Source of the DNA: Saccharothrix deserti | GTDB lineage: Bacteria; Actinomycetota; Actinomycetes; Mycobacteriales; Pseudonocardiaceae | NCBI RefSeq assembly: GCF_009769385.1 | Contig: NZ_VKAB01000012.1 | Span: forward strand, 62,001-126,000 | Length of the DNA: 64,000 nucleotides | Direction of reading: 5' to 3' | Made by a program: the position numbers and the translations under genes | Notes under the pieces: generated by a model | Seen by the model: only the letters and a program-made list of their open reading frames with translations | Databases searched by the model: none | What the model was told of the DNA's origin: nothing | Shown: in pieces, positions 1-10,281 of the stretch | Position numbering within the stretch: the first letter of the stretch is position 1 | Layout: the number at the start of each line of letters is the position of its first letter

Positions 1-312
1 AAGAGCGGGGACGGCTCGCGCGTCCGCCACCGGGTTCAGAGCGGCCAACACCTCCTCGGGGAAGACCCGTTCATCCTTCAGCAGAAGCGCCGCGCACAAG
101 AGCGGCACCGCCTCCCCCGAAGGTTTTCGCTGTGCGGCGAGCACGTACAACTCGAACCCGTCCCAATCCTCGCGCGCGAAGGTGTGTTCCAACCCCTCGA
201 CGATGCACCGCTCGTCCCCGTCCGACACCTCCACCGACCGCAGCCGTTCGAGGAGGTCGACGCTTCCATCGCGGAGCGCCCGGTCGAAGTCCCGGCAGTC
301 GACATCAGTCAT
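1..312 (-). CDS. Probable immunity protein for the Rhs toxin (partial, C-terminus outside window)
   Basis: An open minus-strand frame starts at ATG 312 and runs off the window edge, giving 104 residues (MTDVDCRDFDRALRDGSV...). Its start overlaps the stop of the Rhs toxin gene in the arrangement ATGACTGA, an 8-base overlap that implies translational coupling. The visible part is acidic, soluble and helix-rich (e.g. VDLLERLRSVEV, EAVPLLCAALLLKDE), reminiscent of HEAT-like or all-alpha immunity proteins; no family is recognised. Position directly after a polymorphic toxin is the classical place for a cognate immunity gene, so the function is inferred from context only. The frame carries no stop within the window. 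Confidence 0.72.
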   Translation of the reverse strand, partial: MTDVDCRDFDRALRDGSVDLLERLRSVEVSDGDERCIVEGLEHTFAREDWDGFELYVLAAQRKPSGEAVPLLCAALLLKDERVFPEEVLAALNPVADARAVPAL

Positions 313-3300
313 CGAGCTTCCCCACCACTCCCCAATCGAGGATCCCCGAGTTGAAGACCTTGACCGAGCCCCTGCGGAGCCCGTAGTTCAAGTGACCACC
401 TTCGGATTTCATGTGCACCTGGTTCCGCCCTGCTCGCCCTTTGGCCAGGACGGGCAGGCCGCCGAGTCCTGCTGCCGCGATACCCGCCGAGATGACCCCG
501 TCGCGGGCGCCGACCGCGAGCAGCGCATCACGCGTCCCGGGCTTGACGTCGAACCGGATCAGGTGATCGTAGGTGTACTGGTCATTTCCATTGGCCGCTG
601 CCTGCGCGGCGAGTCCGATGATGTAGTCGACGCTTTGCGTGACGAACGACTCACCGTACTTCGGCCAGAGCTTGCCTTTGGAACCTTCGAGGAACTCCAG
701 TTCCGCCGTCGAGACTCCCCGGTAGAAGGTCTCACAAGCGCCGCCGGCTGATGCGTTGGGAGCAGAGTTGTGCGTGAGTACCGCGGCCGCGCCGGCGCCC
801 ACGAAGTACGTGTGCAGGCCGTCGACGGTGAGGTTGTGGACCTCGCGGTCCGGGGAGAACGGGCGGGTGCCGGTGACGGTGGCCGGGCGGTGGTCTGCGG
901 TTTCGAAGGTGTAACCGGGCTCGAGGTCCTTGGCGTGGACCCACTTCTGCAGGGACTCGACCCAGAACGGGTGTTCGTCGGTGGCTACCAGGTTGTCCGC
1001 GCCGTCGACGGTGATCTCGTAGAGCAGGCGCTCCGCCTGGTGCGAGCGGGTGTCGGTGACGGTGCGCGGGCCGGTTTCGCCGGTGGTCGGGTCGGTGGAC
1101 AGGACCTGGTCGCCCACCGCGACGCCGGCGATCGGCTTGCGACTCCCGTCCGCCATGAGGACCGGGGTGTCGCCGGAGAAGCTGTTGGAGTCGTAGGACA
1201 CCCGGCAGGACGCGCCACCGGCCGCTTCCCCCTTGGCCTGCTTGCCCTTGGTGCCGGGCGACTTCTTCTTGCGGCCGCCGAGGTCCATCAGGTTCTCGGC
1301 GTACGGGATGCCGGACGTCGCCAGGACTTCCGACACCTGGGCCTGCGCCGCTTCCTTGATCACTTCCTTGCCGGCGCCGAGCATCGCCGTCTTGATCGTC
1401 TCGTAGACCTTGTTCAGGTCCTGCACGTTCGTCACGGTCGCCTGCACGATGCGGGCGGGTGCGTTGGGAACGGCGGAGACGATGTTCTTGGCGTTGGCGA
1501 TCCGGGGCTTCAACGCCGCCTGCATCGTGGGCAGCGGGTTGTTCTTGACCGCCTTGGCCACGGCGGCCTTGGCGGCGGACGTGCGGGCGATCGCCGCCTG
1601 GAGTGCCGCACGGGCCGCGGCGGCTCGGCGGGCCGCCGCTTCGGCCGCCAGCTTGCGCGCGTCCGGCACGGCCTTGCTCGTGGACGGGACGCCGTTGCTC
1701 TTCTTGATCGGCACGCCGTCCGGGCCCCGGACGTTCTTCGGGGTCGAGTAGTCCGGGGTGCGGCCACTCGGCGCGTCGGGGGTGCGCGGGGTCGGCACGT
1801 TGTCCGCGCCGCGCACCGCGTCGTAGCCCCGGTTGCCCCACTTGGCGGCGGTGGCGCCCCAGCCGGCGAACGGCACCATGCCCGCGAACGACAGGCCCGC
1901 GTCCACGTAGTTGCCCTCGGCCAGGTACCAGGCGCCGTTGATGCCGTCGGCGATCTCGCCGATGCCCGGGACCAGTCCCGCGACGTCGAGTGCCGTGTGG
2001 CCGATCGTGCTGATGTTGTCGCCGACCCAGCTCACCGCGTCGGAGAACCAGCCGTGGCCGTCCGGGTCGAAGCCGTTGAGCGGGGAGCCGACGCCGTAGA
2101 GGTAGCGGTTGTAGCCGGCCGAGCCGGGACCGCCCCGGGTGACCGAGTCACGGCTGCTGAACGTGCCCGTGGCCGGGTCGTACCAGCGGGCACCCATGTT
2201 GACGCGGCCGGTGTCCGGGTCGGTCCAGTCGCCCTGGAAGCCGACGTTGCGCTTCGTGCCGACGTCCGCGGTCCGGTTGCCCCACGGGTCGTAGGCGGTC
2301 GAGTCCGGCAGGGACGTCAGCGTTGTCGCGGGGTCGAACCCGCCCACCACGTCGCCGTGCTTGTCCGACAGCAGCAGTCGCTTGTCGGCGCCCTGCGCGA
2401 GTGAGAGCAGCTCGCCCGACAGCCCGCGGCCGTAGGTGGCCGTGCCGTCGCTGACCGCGTCGATCTCCGCGCCGGCGTAGCGGAACGCCTGCGCGCCGCG
2501 CGTCACCGGCCGGTCGAGACCGTCGTAGGCGTAGGACGTCGCGCCGACCTGGATCAGGCGGTCGAAGGCGTCGAAGGAGAAGTTCTCCTGGTAGCCCGAG
2601 CTGGTGCGCGACGCCAACGTGCCGCGTGCCGTGTACTGGTAGGTGTAGTCGCCGTCGGACAGCACGCGGTTGCGCTCGTCGTACACGGCCGTCTTCGCGC
2701 CGTTGCGCACGCGGTTGCCCGACGCGTCCCACCCGTACTCGGTGGTGGCGCCGTTCGCCGTCCACGACGTGGTCCGGCCGAGGTGGTCGTAGGCGTAGGT
2801 CTGCTCGCCCGCGCCCGCCGTGCCGGTGGAGACCTTCTTGGTCAACCGGTCGTTCGGGTCGTAGGTGTAGGCGATCGACGCCGCGATCGCGCCGGCGGCG
2901 TTCTTGGTGACGTCGGAGACCTCGCGGCCGAGGTCGTCGTAGCCGAACTCGCGGACCCGGCCCGCGCCGTAGTCCATCGTGCCCAGCCGACCGGACGGGG
3001 TGTAGCCGAACCCGATCGACCCCCCGGTCACGCCGTCCCGCACGGTGGCGAGGCGGCCTGACGCGTAGGAGAACCCGCTGGTGCCCGACGCGTCGGTGCG
3101 CGACACCAGACGGCCCTGCTCGTCGTAGTCGAACGTGGCGTCACCGGACGGGCCGGTGGCCGAGAGCAGCAGGCCGCGGGCGTTGTAGCCGTAGGTGTTG
3201 GTGCCGCCGGGCGCGCTGACGGCGGTGGTGCGGCCGACCGCGTCGTACCGGACCTCGCGGTCGGTGGTGGCGGCCGAGGCTCCCGCGCCGGTCTCCTTCA

Positions 3301-6300
3301 CCATGCGGCCGAGTGCGTCGTAGGTCAGGTTGCGGGTCACGCCGCCGGGCGCGGACAGGACCGTCGGGCGGCCGCTGCCGTCGTAGGCGGCGGTCCACGT
3401 GCGGTCCGCGGCCGTCGGGTGGGCGGCGGTGGCGGGCTCGACGACCGACTCGGGCTTGCCCAGCGCGTTGTAGGTGTAGACGGTGGTGTTGCCGCGACCG
3501 TCGGTGAACCGCGTCCGCCTGTTGGAGGTGTCGTAGCCGTAGGACGTGGTGATCGACTCGGTGTCCGACACCGGCTCGACCAGCTGCGTGAGCCTGCCCA
3601 GGGTGTCGTGGGTGTACCGGGTGGTGCGGTTCATCGGGTCGACCGACGTGAGCCGGTTGCCCACCAGGTCGTAGGTGTGCCGGACCGTGCGGAGGGTCCG
3701 GTCGGCCGCGTCGAGGTCGAGCTCGGCGACCTGGTTGCCCGCCCGGTCGAGCTTCACGTAGTGCGCCCGGCCCTCGGCGTCCCGGGCGAAGACCTGGTTG
3801 CCGAAGCTGTCGTACCCGAAGCGGGTGACGACGCCCGCGGGGTCGGTCACGCTGGTGCGCTGGCCCAGCGCGTCGTAGCCGTACCGGGTGACGTCGCCCT
3901 TCGGCGAGGTGGTGGTCTCCAGGTTGCCGGCGGCGTCGTAGGCGAACTTCGTCTCGTGCGCCGCCGGGGTCGGCCGCAGTTCGACGGCGGTCTCGGTGAG
4001 CGGCCGGCCGAACTGGTCGTAGGTGCGCCGCACCTCGCCCAGCGTCGGGTCGGTCGACGACAGCAACTCGTTGGCGTGGGTGTAGCTGTACCGCCAGCTG
4101 CCACCGGGCTCACCCGGCGCGTCCGGCTTCGGGTCCTGCTTCTCGACCACGCGTCCGCGCTGGTCGTAGAACATCCGGACGACCGCGCCGCCCGGGTCCG
4201 TGGTCCTGGTGACCCGGCCCATCGCGTCGTACTCGGCCCGCACGGTCGCGACCAGCGGCGACGAGGCGCCGGGCGCCTGGTAGCCGGGCGATTCGGTGAG
4301 GGTGGTCCGACCGGCCCGGTCGTAGCCGAGCTTCATCACGCCGCCCGCCGGGTTGCGGATCTCGGTGACCTCGCCGAACGCGTTGTAGCCGGTGGTCGTG
4401 GTCGGCCGGGTCACGGTCGCGGCCTGCCCGTTCTCCTCCGCGCTCACGGGCGGCGAGACGACGGCCGTGGTGCGCCCGCGCTCGTCGTAGCGGTACTCCG
4501 TGGTGTGGTCGGCGGCCACGCCGCCGGTCGCGTTGCCCAGCGGCGCCACGACCTTGGTGACCAGGTCGCGCTGGTCGTAGCTGGTGCGGGTGACGACCGG
4601 GCCGGTGGTGCCCTGGAGCGCCTCCTTGACCTGGCGGCCGGCCAGGTCGTACTCGAAGTCGACGACCTCGGCGAACGACGCGCTGAACGGCCCGGTGCCG
4701 GAGTGGGCACCGCTGCGGGCGACCCGGGTGACGTTGCCGCTGAGGTCGTAGCGGTACTCGGTGCGCCGGCGCAGGGTCTCCGGTTCCCGGGTGGTGGCGA
4801 CCAGCCGTCCGGTGGCGTCCACCTCGTGGGTGACGACCGTGCCGCCGAGGCCGACCCGGCGGACCAGGTTCCCCGCGGCGTCGTAGGTGTTGTGCTGGAC
4901 GAGCAGGGCCTGCGTCTCCGGCTTGTTGTCCGCCCTCGCCCGGATCTCGCGGACCAGGCCGTCGCCGTAGTAGGAGAAGGTGGTGCGACGCCCCATGGCG
5001 TCGGCCTGCACCACGAGCCGGCCCGCGTGGTCGTACTGGTTGGACTCCAGCACCAGGTCGGGCAGTGGTGTCTCCGGGTCGGACGGCGGCACGTCGGTGG
5101 CGCCGGGCGTGATCGCCTTGCCGTGCCAGCCGACGAGCCGCACCTGGGCGACCTTGTTGCGCGCGGTGTAGGTCCAGGTGGTCTTCACGCCGTTGGCGTC
5201 GACGGCCCACGTGCGGTTGCCGAACTGGTCGTAGCCGAACGACGCCTCGTTGCCCTCGGGACCGACCGCCCGGCTCATCCGGCCGCGGTCGTCGAACTCG
5301 AACGTCGAGGTGCGCGGACTGCCCGGGTCGGCCAGGTCGACCACCTCGGCCTTGGTGGTGTTGCCGTCCTGGTCGTACTCGGTGGTCTCGCGCTCGGTGC
5401 GGGAGACACCGGTGACCGCGTTGGTGGCGGCCGGGTAGGTCACCTCGACTACGCGGCTCAGCGCGTCGTACCGGTACGTGGTGCGCACGCCCGCCGGGTG
5501 CGCGTCGGAGTACTCGGTCGCGGTCAGCTTGCGGCCCAGCGCGTCGTAGGTGAACGCGGTGCGCAGACCGGACGGCGACAGCGTCTCGGCCAGGTCGCCG
5601 TTGCTGTGGTACCGGTTGACGGTCGTCGCGCCGCGCGGGTCGGTGGTGGACTTCAGCAGCCGCGCCGGCTCCTTGCCGCCGCCGACCGCGTCGGACGTGC
5701 CGTCGGTGTAGCTGTGGAACGTCGAGCCGCCGTCCGGGTTGGTCTCCTTCGCCAGGTCGCCGAAGTCGGTGTACTCGGACGTGGTCAGGTAGGTGTTGTC
5801 GGTCGGACCGGACGACCGCGCGTCGCGGACGGCGACCAGCTTGTCGGTGCGCGGGTCCGTCGGGTCTGCCGTCGCCGGGTGGTACTCGTGGTAGGTGGTC
5901 TGGCAGCTGTCCTCGCTGCGGCACGTGGTCTTGCGGGTGAGGTTGCCGCGGTCGTCGTGCACGAGGGTGGCCTTGTTGCCCTCCTCGTCCACGACCGTGG
6001 TCTGGAAGCCCGACTCGTCGTAGTCGTACAGCCGCACGCCGAGGCTCACCACGAGCCCGTTGCAGGTGACGATGCCGTCCGCGTTGGTGGTGCAGTCACG
6101 GCCGACGACGTCCTCGGGGCGCGGTCCCGTGCCGATCGGCGTGACCTGCCGCAGGATGCGGCCCTTGAGGCCGTCGAAGTCGTAGTAGTGCGCCCGGCCG
6201 CCCGGGTCGGCGACGCGGACGGAGCGGATGACGTTGGTCTCGGAGCCGCCGACCGTGGGGACGCCGAGCTGCCAGCGACCGCCGTCGCCGTCGACGTACT

Positions 6301-9300
6301 CCTTCATCCGGTCGTGCAAGCCGTCGTAGGTCACCTCGGCGGCGACCCTCATGCTCGGCATGGTCACCTTGGTGACCTGGTCGCCCGCCTCGCGGGCGCG
6401 GTGGTGCGCGGCGACCTGGTTCGGACCCAGCGGCCGGGCGTACACGGCGAGCTCGTCGACGAACCCGGCCAGGGAGGTGCGCCCGCTGCCGATCCCCGGG
6501 AACGACCCGACCGAGTGGGCGGCGCCGACCTGCGCGAACTCCAGGCGCGGGTGGTCGATCACGCCGTCGCGGGTGCCGACCGCGACGCCGTCGAGGTACA
6601 GCGTCTGGGTGGCCAGCGAGCCGGACAGCACCACGTGGTGCCACTTGTCGTCGTTGACGGCACCGGAGCTGGTGATCGGGTCGACCACGCCGGTGCCGAA
6701 CTGGCCGCGCAGCTTGCCGTCCGAGCCGATGTAGAGCAGCGGGGCGCCCGCGCCGGGGGTCTCGCCCAGCGGCTTGTCCTGGTAGCCGACGAGCGGGCCC
6801 GCCGACGTGGTGCGGAACCACAGCTCCACCGCGAGGTCGCGGTGCTTGTTCAGGGCGCGGTCGGGCAGCGCGATGTGGGCGCTGCCGTTCAGCTCGGCCG
6901 AGCGGTCGTCGCTGCCGACCAGGGCGCCCGGCCTGCCGTGGTTGTTCGGGCCGAAGCCGACGAACCGGCCCATGTCCTTGCCCAGCTTGACGCCGATCTG
7001 GCTGTTGGCGTCCGCGCCGCCCGCCTCACCGAGCCGCCAGTAGGAGTCCGGGCGCGAGTCGAGCACGACGCTGCGGTAGTGCGAGCCGTTGTCGTACTGG
7101 TAGCGGGTGCACTGCCCGTCCGGGTTGCACGCCTCCAGCAGCCGGTGCGCGTCGTAGCGGTAGACCCAGGTCAGCGCTTTCCCGTCCACCGGGTCGGTCT
7201 TGACCTCGACGACGTGGCCGTTCTCCCAGCGGAAGAACAGGGTGCGGTTGCTGGTGCGGCTGATCGCCTTCCACAGGCGGCCCTCGATGTTGTGCACCAG
7301 TTCGACGAGGCGTCCCGCGCTGTCGCGGACGGACTTCAGCACGCCGTCGAAGCGGAACGTGTAGACCGTGCGGTCCTTGTCGACCAGCCGCCAGCCGCCG
7401 CCCTCGCCTTCGGGGAACTCGGTGAGGGTGGCGGAACGACCGGGCGGCGGGGTGTAGCTGCCGTCGGGGTTGCGGCCGAAGCGGACCTGCTGGCCGTCGG
7501 GGTAGGTGGCCACGACGTTACCCGAACCATCACTGTCCGTGATGATCTTCATGTCGTAGCGTGACGACCAGCCGGTGCCGAACGCCAGGTCCTGGCGCGG
7601 GTCGAGGCTGTTGTACGTGCGCGCGACGTTCAGCTCGGGCCCGACGGTGGCGGCCGTGGCGTCCACCGCGGCCGTCGTGAAGTTGCCGACCATCGGGTCG
7701 AAACCCAGGCCGTTGCCGGTGTACGGGGCGTTGCCGAGGCGCGAGGTGACCTCCGGCTGCGGCACCGACGTGAGCAGCGCCGAGAACGGCAGGCCCTCGC
7801 TCTCCGACTGGCCGTCCCACAGCCAGGTGCGCCACAGGTAGACCTTGTCCCAGTGCAGCTTCCCCGCGGGCAGCGTCCAGTACACGTTCGGCTGGCGGCC
7901 GGAGTCGAAGCAGGACACCGGGTTGCCGAGGCCGTCCTTCTCGCACACCTCGAAGCGGTACTGCAGCGGGTCGTTCTCGTGGTCCTGTCCCTTGGCCCAC
8001 AGCTGCGGGCGCAGCGTCTCCACGCTGTGTCCCGCCGGCGGGTACTGCTCGCCGACGACCGGCGGGATGTTGAAGATCTGGAGGGTGATGCGGGCCGGCG
8101 CGACCTGTTCGTCGGTGAACATCAGGCCGTTGTGCCGCATGGAGAAGTCCAGGACGTACACGCCCTGGTCGCGCTTCTCGACGACCGCGTCGAGCGTGAC
8201 CTCCTGGCCGGGCGCGACGTCGTGCGGCAGGCCCGCCGAGCGCACGGTGGCCAGCTGCGCGTTGGTGTTGGCGTCGAACAGCTTGTAGGCCAGGTCGTAG
8301 GAGGACGCGGTCCACGTGGTCGCGCCCGTGTTCGCGACCTTGATCTTCACCACGCCGTCCTGCACGCGGGTGACCGGCGGGTTCGGGATCGGCTGCTCGA
8401 CGGTGTACCGCGCGTCGTACGGGCTGTGCGTGACGTACAGCTTCGGCGGGTTCGCCGAGTTGCCGCCGGTGAACTTCTTGAACCCGCCGGTGGTGGCGTT
8501 GTCCGAGGCGCGCAGCGCGAGCCCGTTGTTCACCCCGCCGTTGACCCAGTCCTGCACCAGCTGCTGGCCGCCGATGCCGAGGTCGATCAGCTCTCCCGCG
8601 GCGGGACACGCGGAGCGGGTCTGGCCGAGGGCGATGAAGCCGTGCGAGAACGAGGCTCCCGCGATCGGCGCGCCGACGGCGGGCGCGCCCGCGACCGACC
8701 ACGGCTGGGCGACCGGGTGCACGGTCAGCGGCCGGGGCGCGCAGGTGTTCGAGTCGAAGTTCACCACGTGCAGCGCCGCGCCGAAGATCTTGTGGTTGCG
8801 CAGGCGGGACACCACGTCCGGGAACGCGACGTAGGAGCTGTTCACCGCGCCGCCGTTGAGGCCGATGCGCAGCTCGCTCGGGTTGTTCACCTTCGTGCCG
8901 CCGGCGACGTACATGCTCTGCGTGCCGCGGCCCTCGAACACGCTCGGGTCGACCAGCACCGGGTAGACGCGCGCCGGGTCGTCCAGCCACGCGCCGTCGA
9001 GCGCGACCCGCAGCGTGCCGCCGCCGTCGACCAGCTCGTAGCGCACGCCGTGCGAGGTGGCCGGGGTTTCCGGCGCGGAGTCGACCATGTAGCCGGTCGG
9101 GATGCGCATCCGCTCGGCGCCGGAACCGTCCACGAGGGAGACGGCGCCGTCGTCCGCGAGCTTCGCGGTGAGACCCTTGAGCCGCAACGGGAAGTCCCAC
9201 GTGCGGGGTGCCGTGCGGTCCCGCAGGACCACGGTTTCCTTGGCGCCGCCCGGCACGGATTCGACTCGCAGGTCGGTCTGGTCGGCCACGCCCTCGTAGG

Positions 9301-10006
9301 TGGCGGTGGCGCCGTCGACCCGGCCCGCGACGTCACGCGCGCCGCGCAGGCCGTAGGCCAGTTCGTGCTCCTCGTCGAGCCGCACGCGCACCAGGTCGCC
9401 GGCCGCGGCCGACCACCCGAGGCGCACGTCGACCTGGTCGGCGCGGTTGTGCCAGCCGTCGCCGTCGCCGTCGACGACACCGACCAGGGCGGGGTCGATC
9501 GGGGCCCAGCCGCCGTCGGGGAGCCGGTAGTTGACCGGGGTGTTGCTGAACTCGGTGGTGCGGGTGCCGTCGGTGTTGCGGTAGGTGCGCTCGTTGCGGC
9601 CCCGGTCGGCGGGCACTTCGGTGCTGGTGGCCGCGTCGAAGCCGGTGGGGTTCGGGGAGACGTCAACGACCCGCGCCTCGTTGCGCGCGGCGTCGGAGGG
9701 CTGTTTGAACTCGGGCCGCGCGTACTTGGACTGCTCGGAGACCGGCATGCCCCAGTTGCCGTCGCGGCTGTCGGTCGAGTCGGGCAGCCCGTCGGCGCTG
9801 CCCCACTCCTGGTCCGCGGCCATGTCCCGGGCGCGGTCGAGGCGTTCGGAGAGCTCCGCGGTGTCCTCACCGCCGCCGCCCGACCAGGGAGCCCAGTCGA
9901 AGTTCGGGCCCGCGACCCCCACGACCAAGGTGGTCGTGAGGAACAAACCCAGTAGCGGCACCAGGAATCTGGGCGCGCGGAAGCGCGCGGCGCGACGGCC
10001 GACCAT
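305..10006 (-). CDS. Rhs/YD-repeat polymorphic toxin with LamG, Hint and C-terminal toxin domains
   Basis: A 3,233-residue exported giant. Residues 1-45 hold a basic N-terminus and one hydrophobic segment (LVPLLGLFLTTTLVVGVAG), a signal or anchor. About 360-530 is a DNRLRE-like region, about 975-1200 a LamG/concanavalin-like domain (DSYWRLGE, ELWFRT, GFVDELAVYARPL), and about 1200-2500 contains dozens of YD repeats (YDxxGR/N). The Rhs core (GARWYDPATGTFSSRDS) lies near 2575-2600, followed by a hydrophobic pretoxin region and an Ala-rich helix. A Hint autoprocessing domain starts near 2935 (SFSGDTPVLMADGS) and ends near 3078 with VLTHNS. The last ~150 residues (CETFYRGVSTAELEFL, GESFVTQS, DVKPGTRDALLAVGA) resemble ADP-ribosyltransferase-type toxins, with YRG as a possible NAD-binding arginine; that fold call is inference. 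A good ribosome site (GGGGGAGAT) precedes ATG 10006. The shell probably encloses the toxin and Hint releases it into rival cells. Confidence 0.93.
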   Translation of the reverse strand: MVGRRAARFRAPRFLVPLLGLFLTTTLVVGVAGPNFDWAPWSGGGGEDTAELSERLDRARDMAADQEWGSADGLPDSTDSRDGNWGMPVSEQSKYARPEFKQPSDAARNEARVVDVSPNPTGFDAATSTEVPADRGRNERTYRNTDGTRTTEFSNTPVNYRLPDGGWAPIDPALVGVVDGDGDGWHNRADQVDVRLGWSAAAGDLVRVRLDEEHELAYGLRGARDVAGRVDGATATYEGVADQTDLRVESVPGGAKETVVLRDRTAPRTWDFPLRLKGLTAKLADDGAVSLVDGSGAERMRIPTGYMVDSAPETPATSHGVRYELVDGGGTLRVALDGAWLDDPARVYPVLVDPSVFEGRGTQSMYVAGGTKVNNPSELRIGLNGGAVNSSYVAFPDVVSRLRNHKIFGAALHVVNFDSNTCAPRPLTVHPVAQPWSVAGAPAVGAPIAGASFSHGFIALGQTRSACPAAGELIDLGIGGQQLVQDWVNGGVNNGLALRASDNATTGGFKKFTGGNSANPPKLYVTHSPYDARYTVEQPIPNPPVTRVQDGVVKIKVANTGATTWTASSYDLAYKLFDANTNAQLATVRSAGLPHDVAPGQEVTLDAVVEKRDQGVYVLDFSMRHNGLMFTDEQVAPARITLQIFNIPPVVGEQYPPAGHSVETLRPQLWAKGQDHENDPLQYRFEVCEKDGLGNPVSCFDSGRQPNVYWTLPAGKLHWDKVYLWRTWLWDGQSESEGLPFSALLTSVPQPEVTSRLGNAPYTGNGLGFDPMVGNFTTAAVDATAATVGPELNVARTYNSLDPRQDLAFGTGWSSRYDMKIITDSDGSGNVVATYPDGQQVRFGRNPDGSYTPPPGRSATLTEFPEGEGGGWRLVDKDRTVYTFRFDGVLKSVRDSAGRLVELVHNIEGRLWKAISRTSNRTLFFRWENGHVVEVKTDPVDGKALTWVYRYDAHRLLEACNPDGQCTRYQYDNGSHYRSVVLDSRPDSYWRLGEAGGADANSQIGVKLGKDMGRFVGFGPNNHGRPGALVGSDDRSAELNGSAHIALPDRALNKHRDLAVELWFRTTSAGPLVGYQDKPLGETPGAGAPLLYIGSDGKLRGQFGTGVVDPITSSGAVNDDKWHHVVLSGSLATQTLYLDGVAVGTRDGVIDHPRLEFAQVGAAHSVGSFPGIGSGRTSLAGFVDELAVYARPLGPNQVAAHHRAREAGDQVTKVTMPSMRVAAEVTYDGLHDRMKEYVDGDGGRWQLGVPTVGGSETNVIRSVRVADPGGRAHYYDFDGLKGRILRQVTPIGTGPRPEDVVGRDCTTNADGIVTCNGLVVSLGVRLYDYDESGFQTTVVDEEGNKATLVHDDRGNLTRKTTCRSEDSCQTTYHEYHPATADPTDPRTDKLVAVRDARSSGPTDNTYLTTSEYTDFGDLAKETNPDGGSTFHSYTDGTSDAVGGGKEPARLLKSTTDPRGATTVNRYHSNGDLAETLSPSGLRTAFTYDALGRKLTATEYSDAHPAGVRTTYRYDALSRVVEVTYPAATNAVTGVSRTERETTEYDQDGNTTKAEVVDLADPGSPRTSTFEFDDRGRMSRAVGPEGNEASFGYDQFGNRTWAVDANGVKTTWTYTARNKVAQVRLVGWHGKAITPGATDVPPSDPETPLPDLVLESNQYDHAGRLVVQADAMGRRTTFSYYGDGLVREIRARADNKPETQALLVQHNTYDAAGNLVRRVGLGGTVVTHEVDATGRLVATTREPETLRRRTEYRYDLSGNVTRVARSGAHSGTGPFSASFAEVVDFEYDLAGRQVKEALQGTTGPVVTRTSYDQRDLVTKVVAPLGNATGGVAADHTTEYRYDERGRTTAVVSPPVSAEENGQAATVTRPTTTTGYNAFGEVTEIRNPAGGVMKLGYDRAGRTTLTESPGYQAPGASSPLVATVRAEYDAMGRVTRTTDPGGAVVRMFYDQRGRVVEKQDPKPDAPGEPGGSWRYSYTHANELLSSTDPTLGEVRRTYDQFGRPLTETAVELRPTPAAHETKFAYDAAGNLETTTSPKGDVTRYGYDALGQRTSVTDPAGVVTRFGYDSFGNQVFARDAEGRAHYVKLDRAGNQVAELDLDAADRTLRTVRHTYDLVGNRLTSVDPMNRTTRYTHDTLGRLTQLVEPVSDTESITTSYGYDTSNRRTRFTDGRGNTTVYTYNALGKPESVVEPATAAHPTAADRTWTAAYDGSGRPTVLSAPGGVTRNLTYDALGRMVKETGAGASAATTDREVRYDAVGRTTAVSAPGGTNTYGYNARGLLLSATGPSGDATFDYDEQGRLVSRTDASGTSGFSYASGRLATVRDGVTGGSIGFGYTPSGRLGTMDYGAGRVREFGYDDLGREVSDVTKNAAGAIAASIAYTYDPNDRLTKKVSTGTAGAGEQTYAYDHLGRTTSWTANGATTEYGWDASGNRVRNGAKTAVYDERNRVLSDGDYTYQYTARGTLASRTSSGYQENFSFDAFDRLIQVGATSYAYDGLDRPVTRGAQAFRYAGAEIDAVSDGTATYGRGLSGELLSLAQGADKRLLLSDKHGDVVGGFDPATTLTSLPDSTAYDPWGNRTADVGTKRNVGFQGDWTDPDTGRVNMGARWYDPATGTFSSRDSVTRGGPGSAGYNRYLYGVGSPLNGFDPDGHGWFSDAVSWVGDNISTIGHTALDVAGLVPGIGEIADGINGAWYLAEGNYVDAGLSFAGMVPFAGWGATAAKWGNRGYDAVRGADNVPTPRTPDAPSGRTPDYSTPKNVRGPDGVPIKKSNGVPSTSKAVPDARKLAAEAAARRAAAARAALQAAIARTSAAKAAVAKAVKNNPLPTMQAALKPRIANAKNIVSAVPNAPARIVQATVTNVQDLNKVYETIKTAMLGAGKEVIKEAAQAQVSEVLATSGIPYAENLMDLGGRKKKSPGTKGKQAKGEAAGGASCRVSYDSNSFSGDTPVLMADGSRKPIAGVAVGDQVLSTDPTTGETGPRTVTDTRSHQAERLLYEITVDGADNLVATDEHPFWVESLQKWVHAKDLEPGYTFETADHRPATVTGTRPFSPDREVHNLTVDGLHTYFVGAGAAAVLTHNSAPNASAGGACETFYRGVSTAELEFLEGSKGKLWPKYGESFVTQSVDYIIGLAAQAAANGNDQYTYDHLIRFDVKPGTRDALLAVGARDGVISAGIAAAGLGGLPVLAKGRAGRNQVHMKSEGGHLNYGLRRGSVKVFNSGILDWGVVGKLDD

Positions 10007-10281
10007 CGGATCTCCCCCGGAAACTCCACGCGCCCCAACAGCGCGACGGGGAGCTTAAGTGGGCTTTCCGGGCATCACAAGAGGTGTGTCAGTAACCACT
10101 TCCGGTAACGCGCGCGCATTCGCAGCAACGCCGTCTCAACACCGTTCTCGCTCTCCCGCAACGGAAAAACTTCTGGTAGAAAGCCCGCTGTCGACATCCC
10201 ACGGGGGGATGGCAGCTATTTACCTACGGACGCGTGGAACACCCACGTGTGTTTTCGCGCGCCCGCATCGAGGGGCACTCA
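10007..10281. other. Divergent intergenic region between Rhs toxin and lectin gene
   Basis: This 275-bp spacer must hold both promoters. It is less GC-rich than the flanking genes (for example around 10150-10220, CGGAAAAACTTCTGGTAGAA). I see no clear operator dyad and no convincing extra gene. Confidence 0.5.

Noticed and set aside
3419-7564. Very long open frame on the plus strand opposite the Rhs gene
   Set aside because: Repetitive Val/Arg/Gly-rich translation that mirrors the YD repeats; it is a high-GC shadow of the real minus-strand gene.
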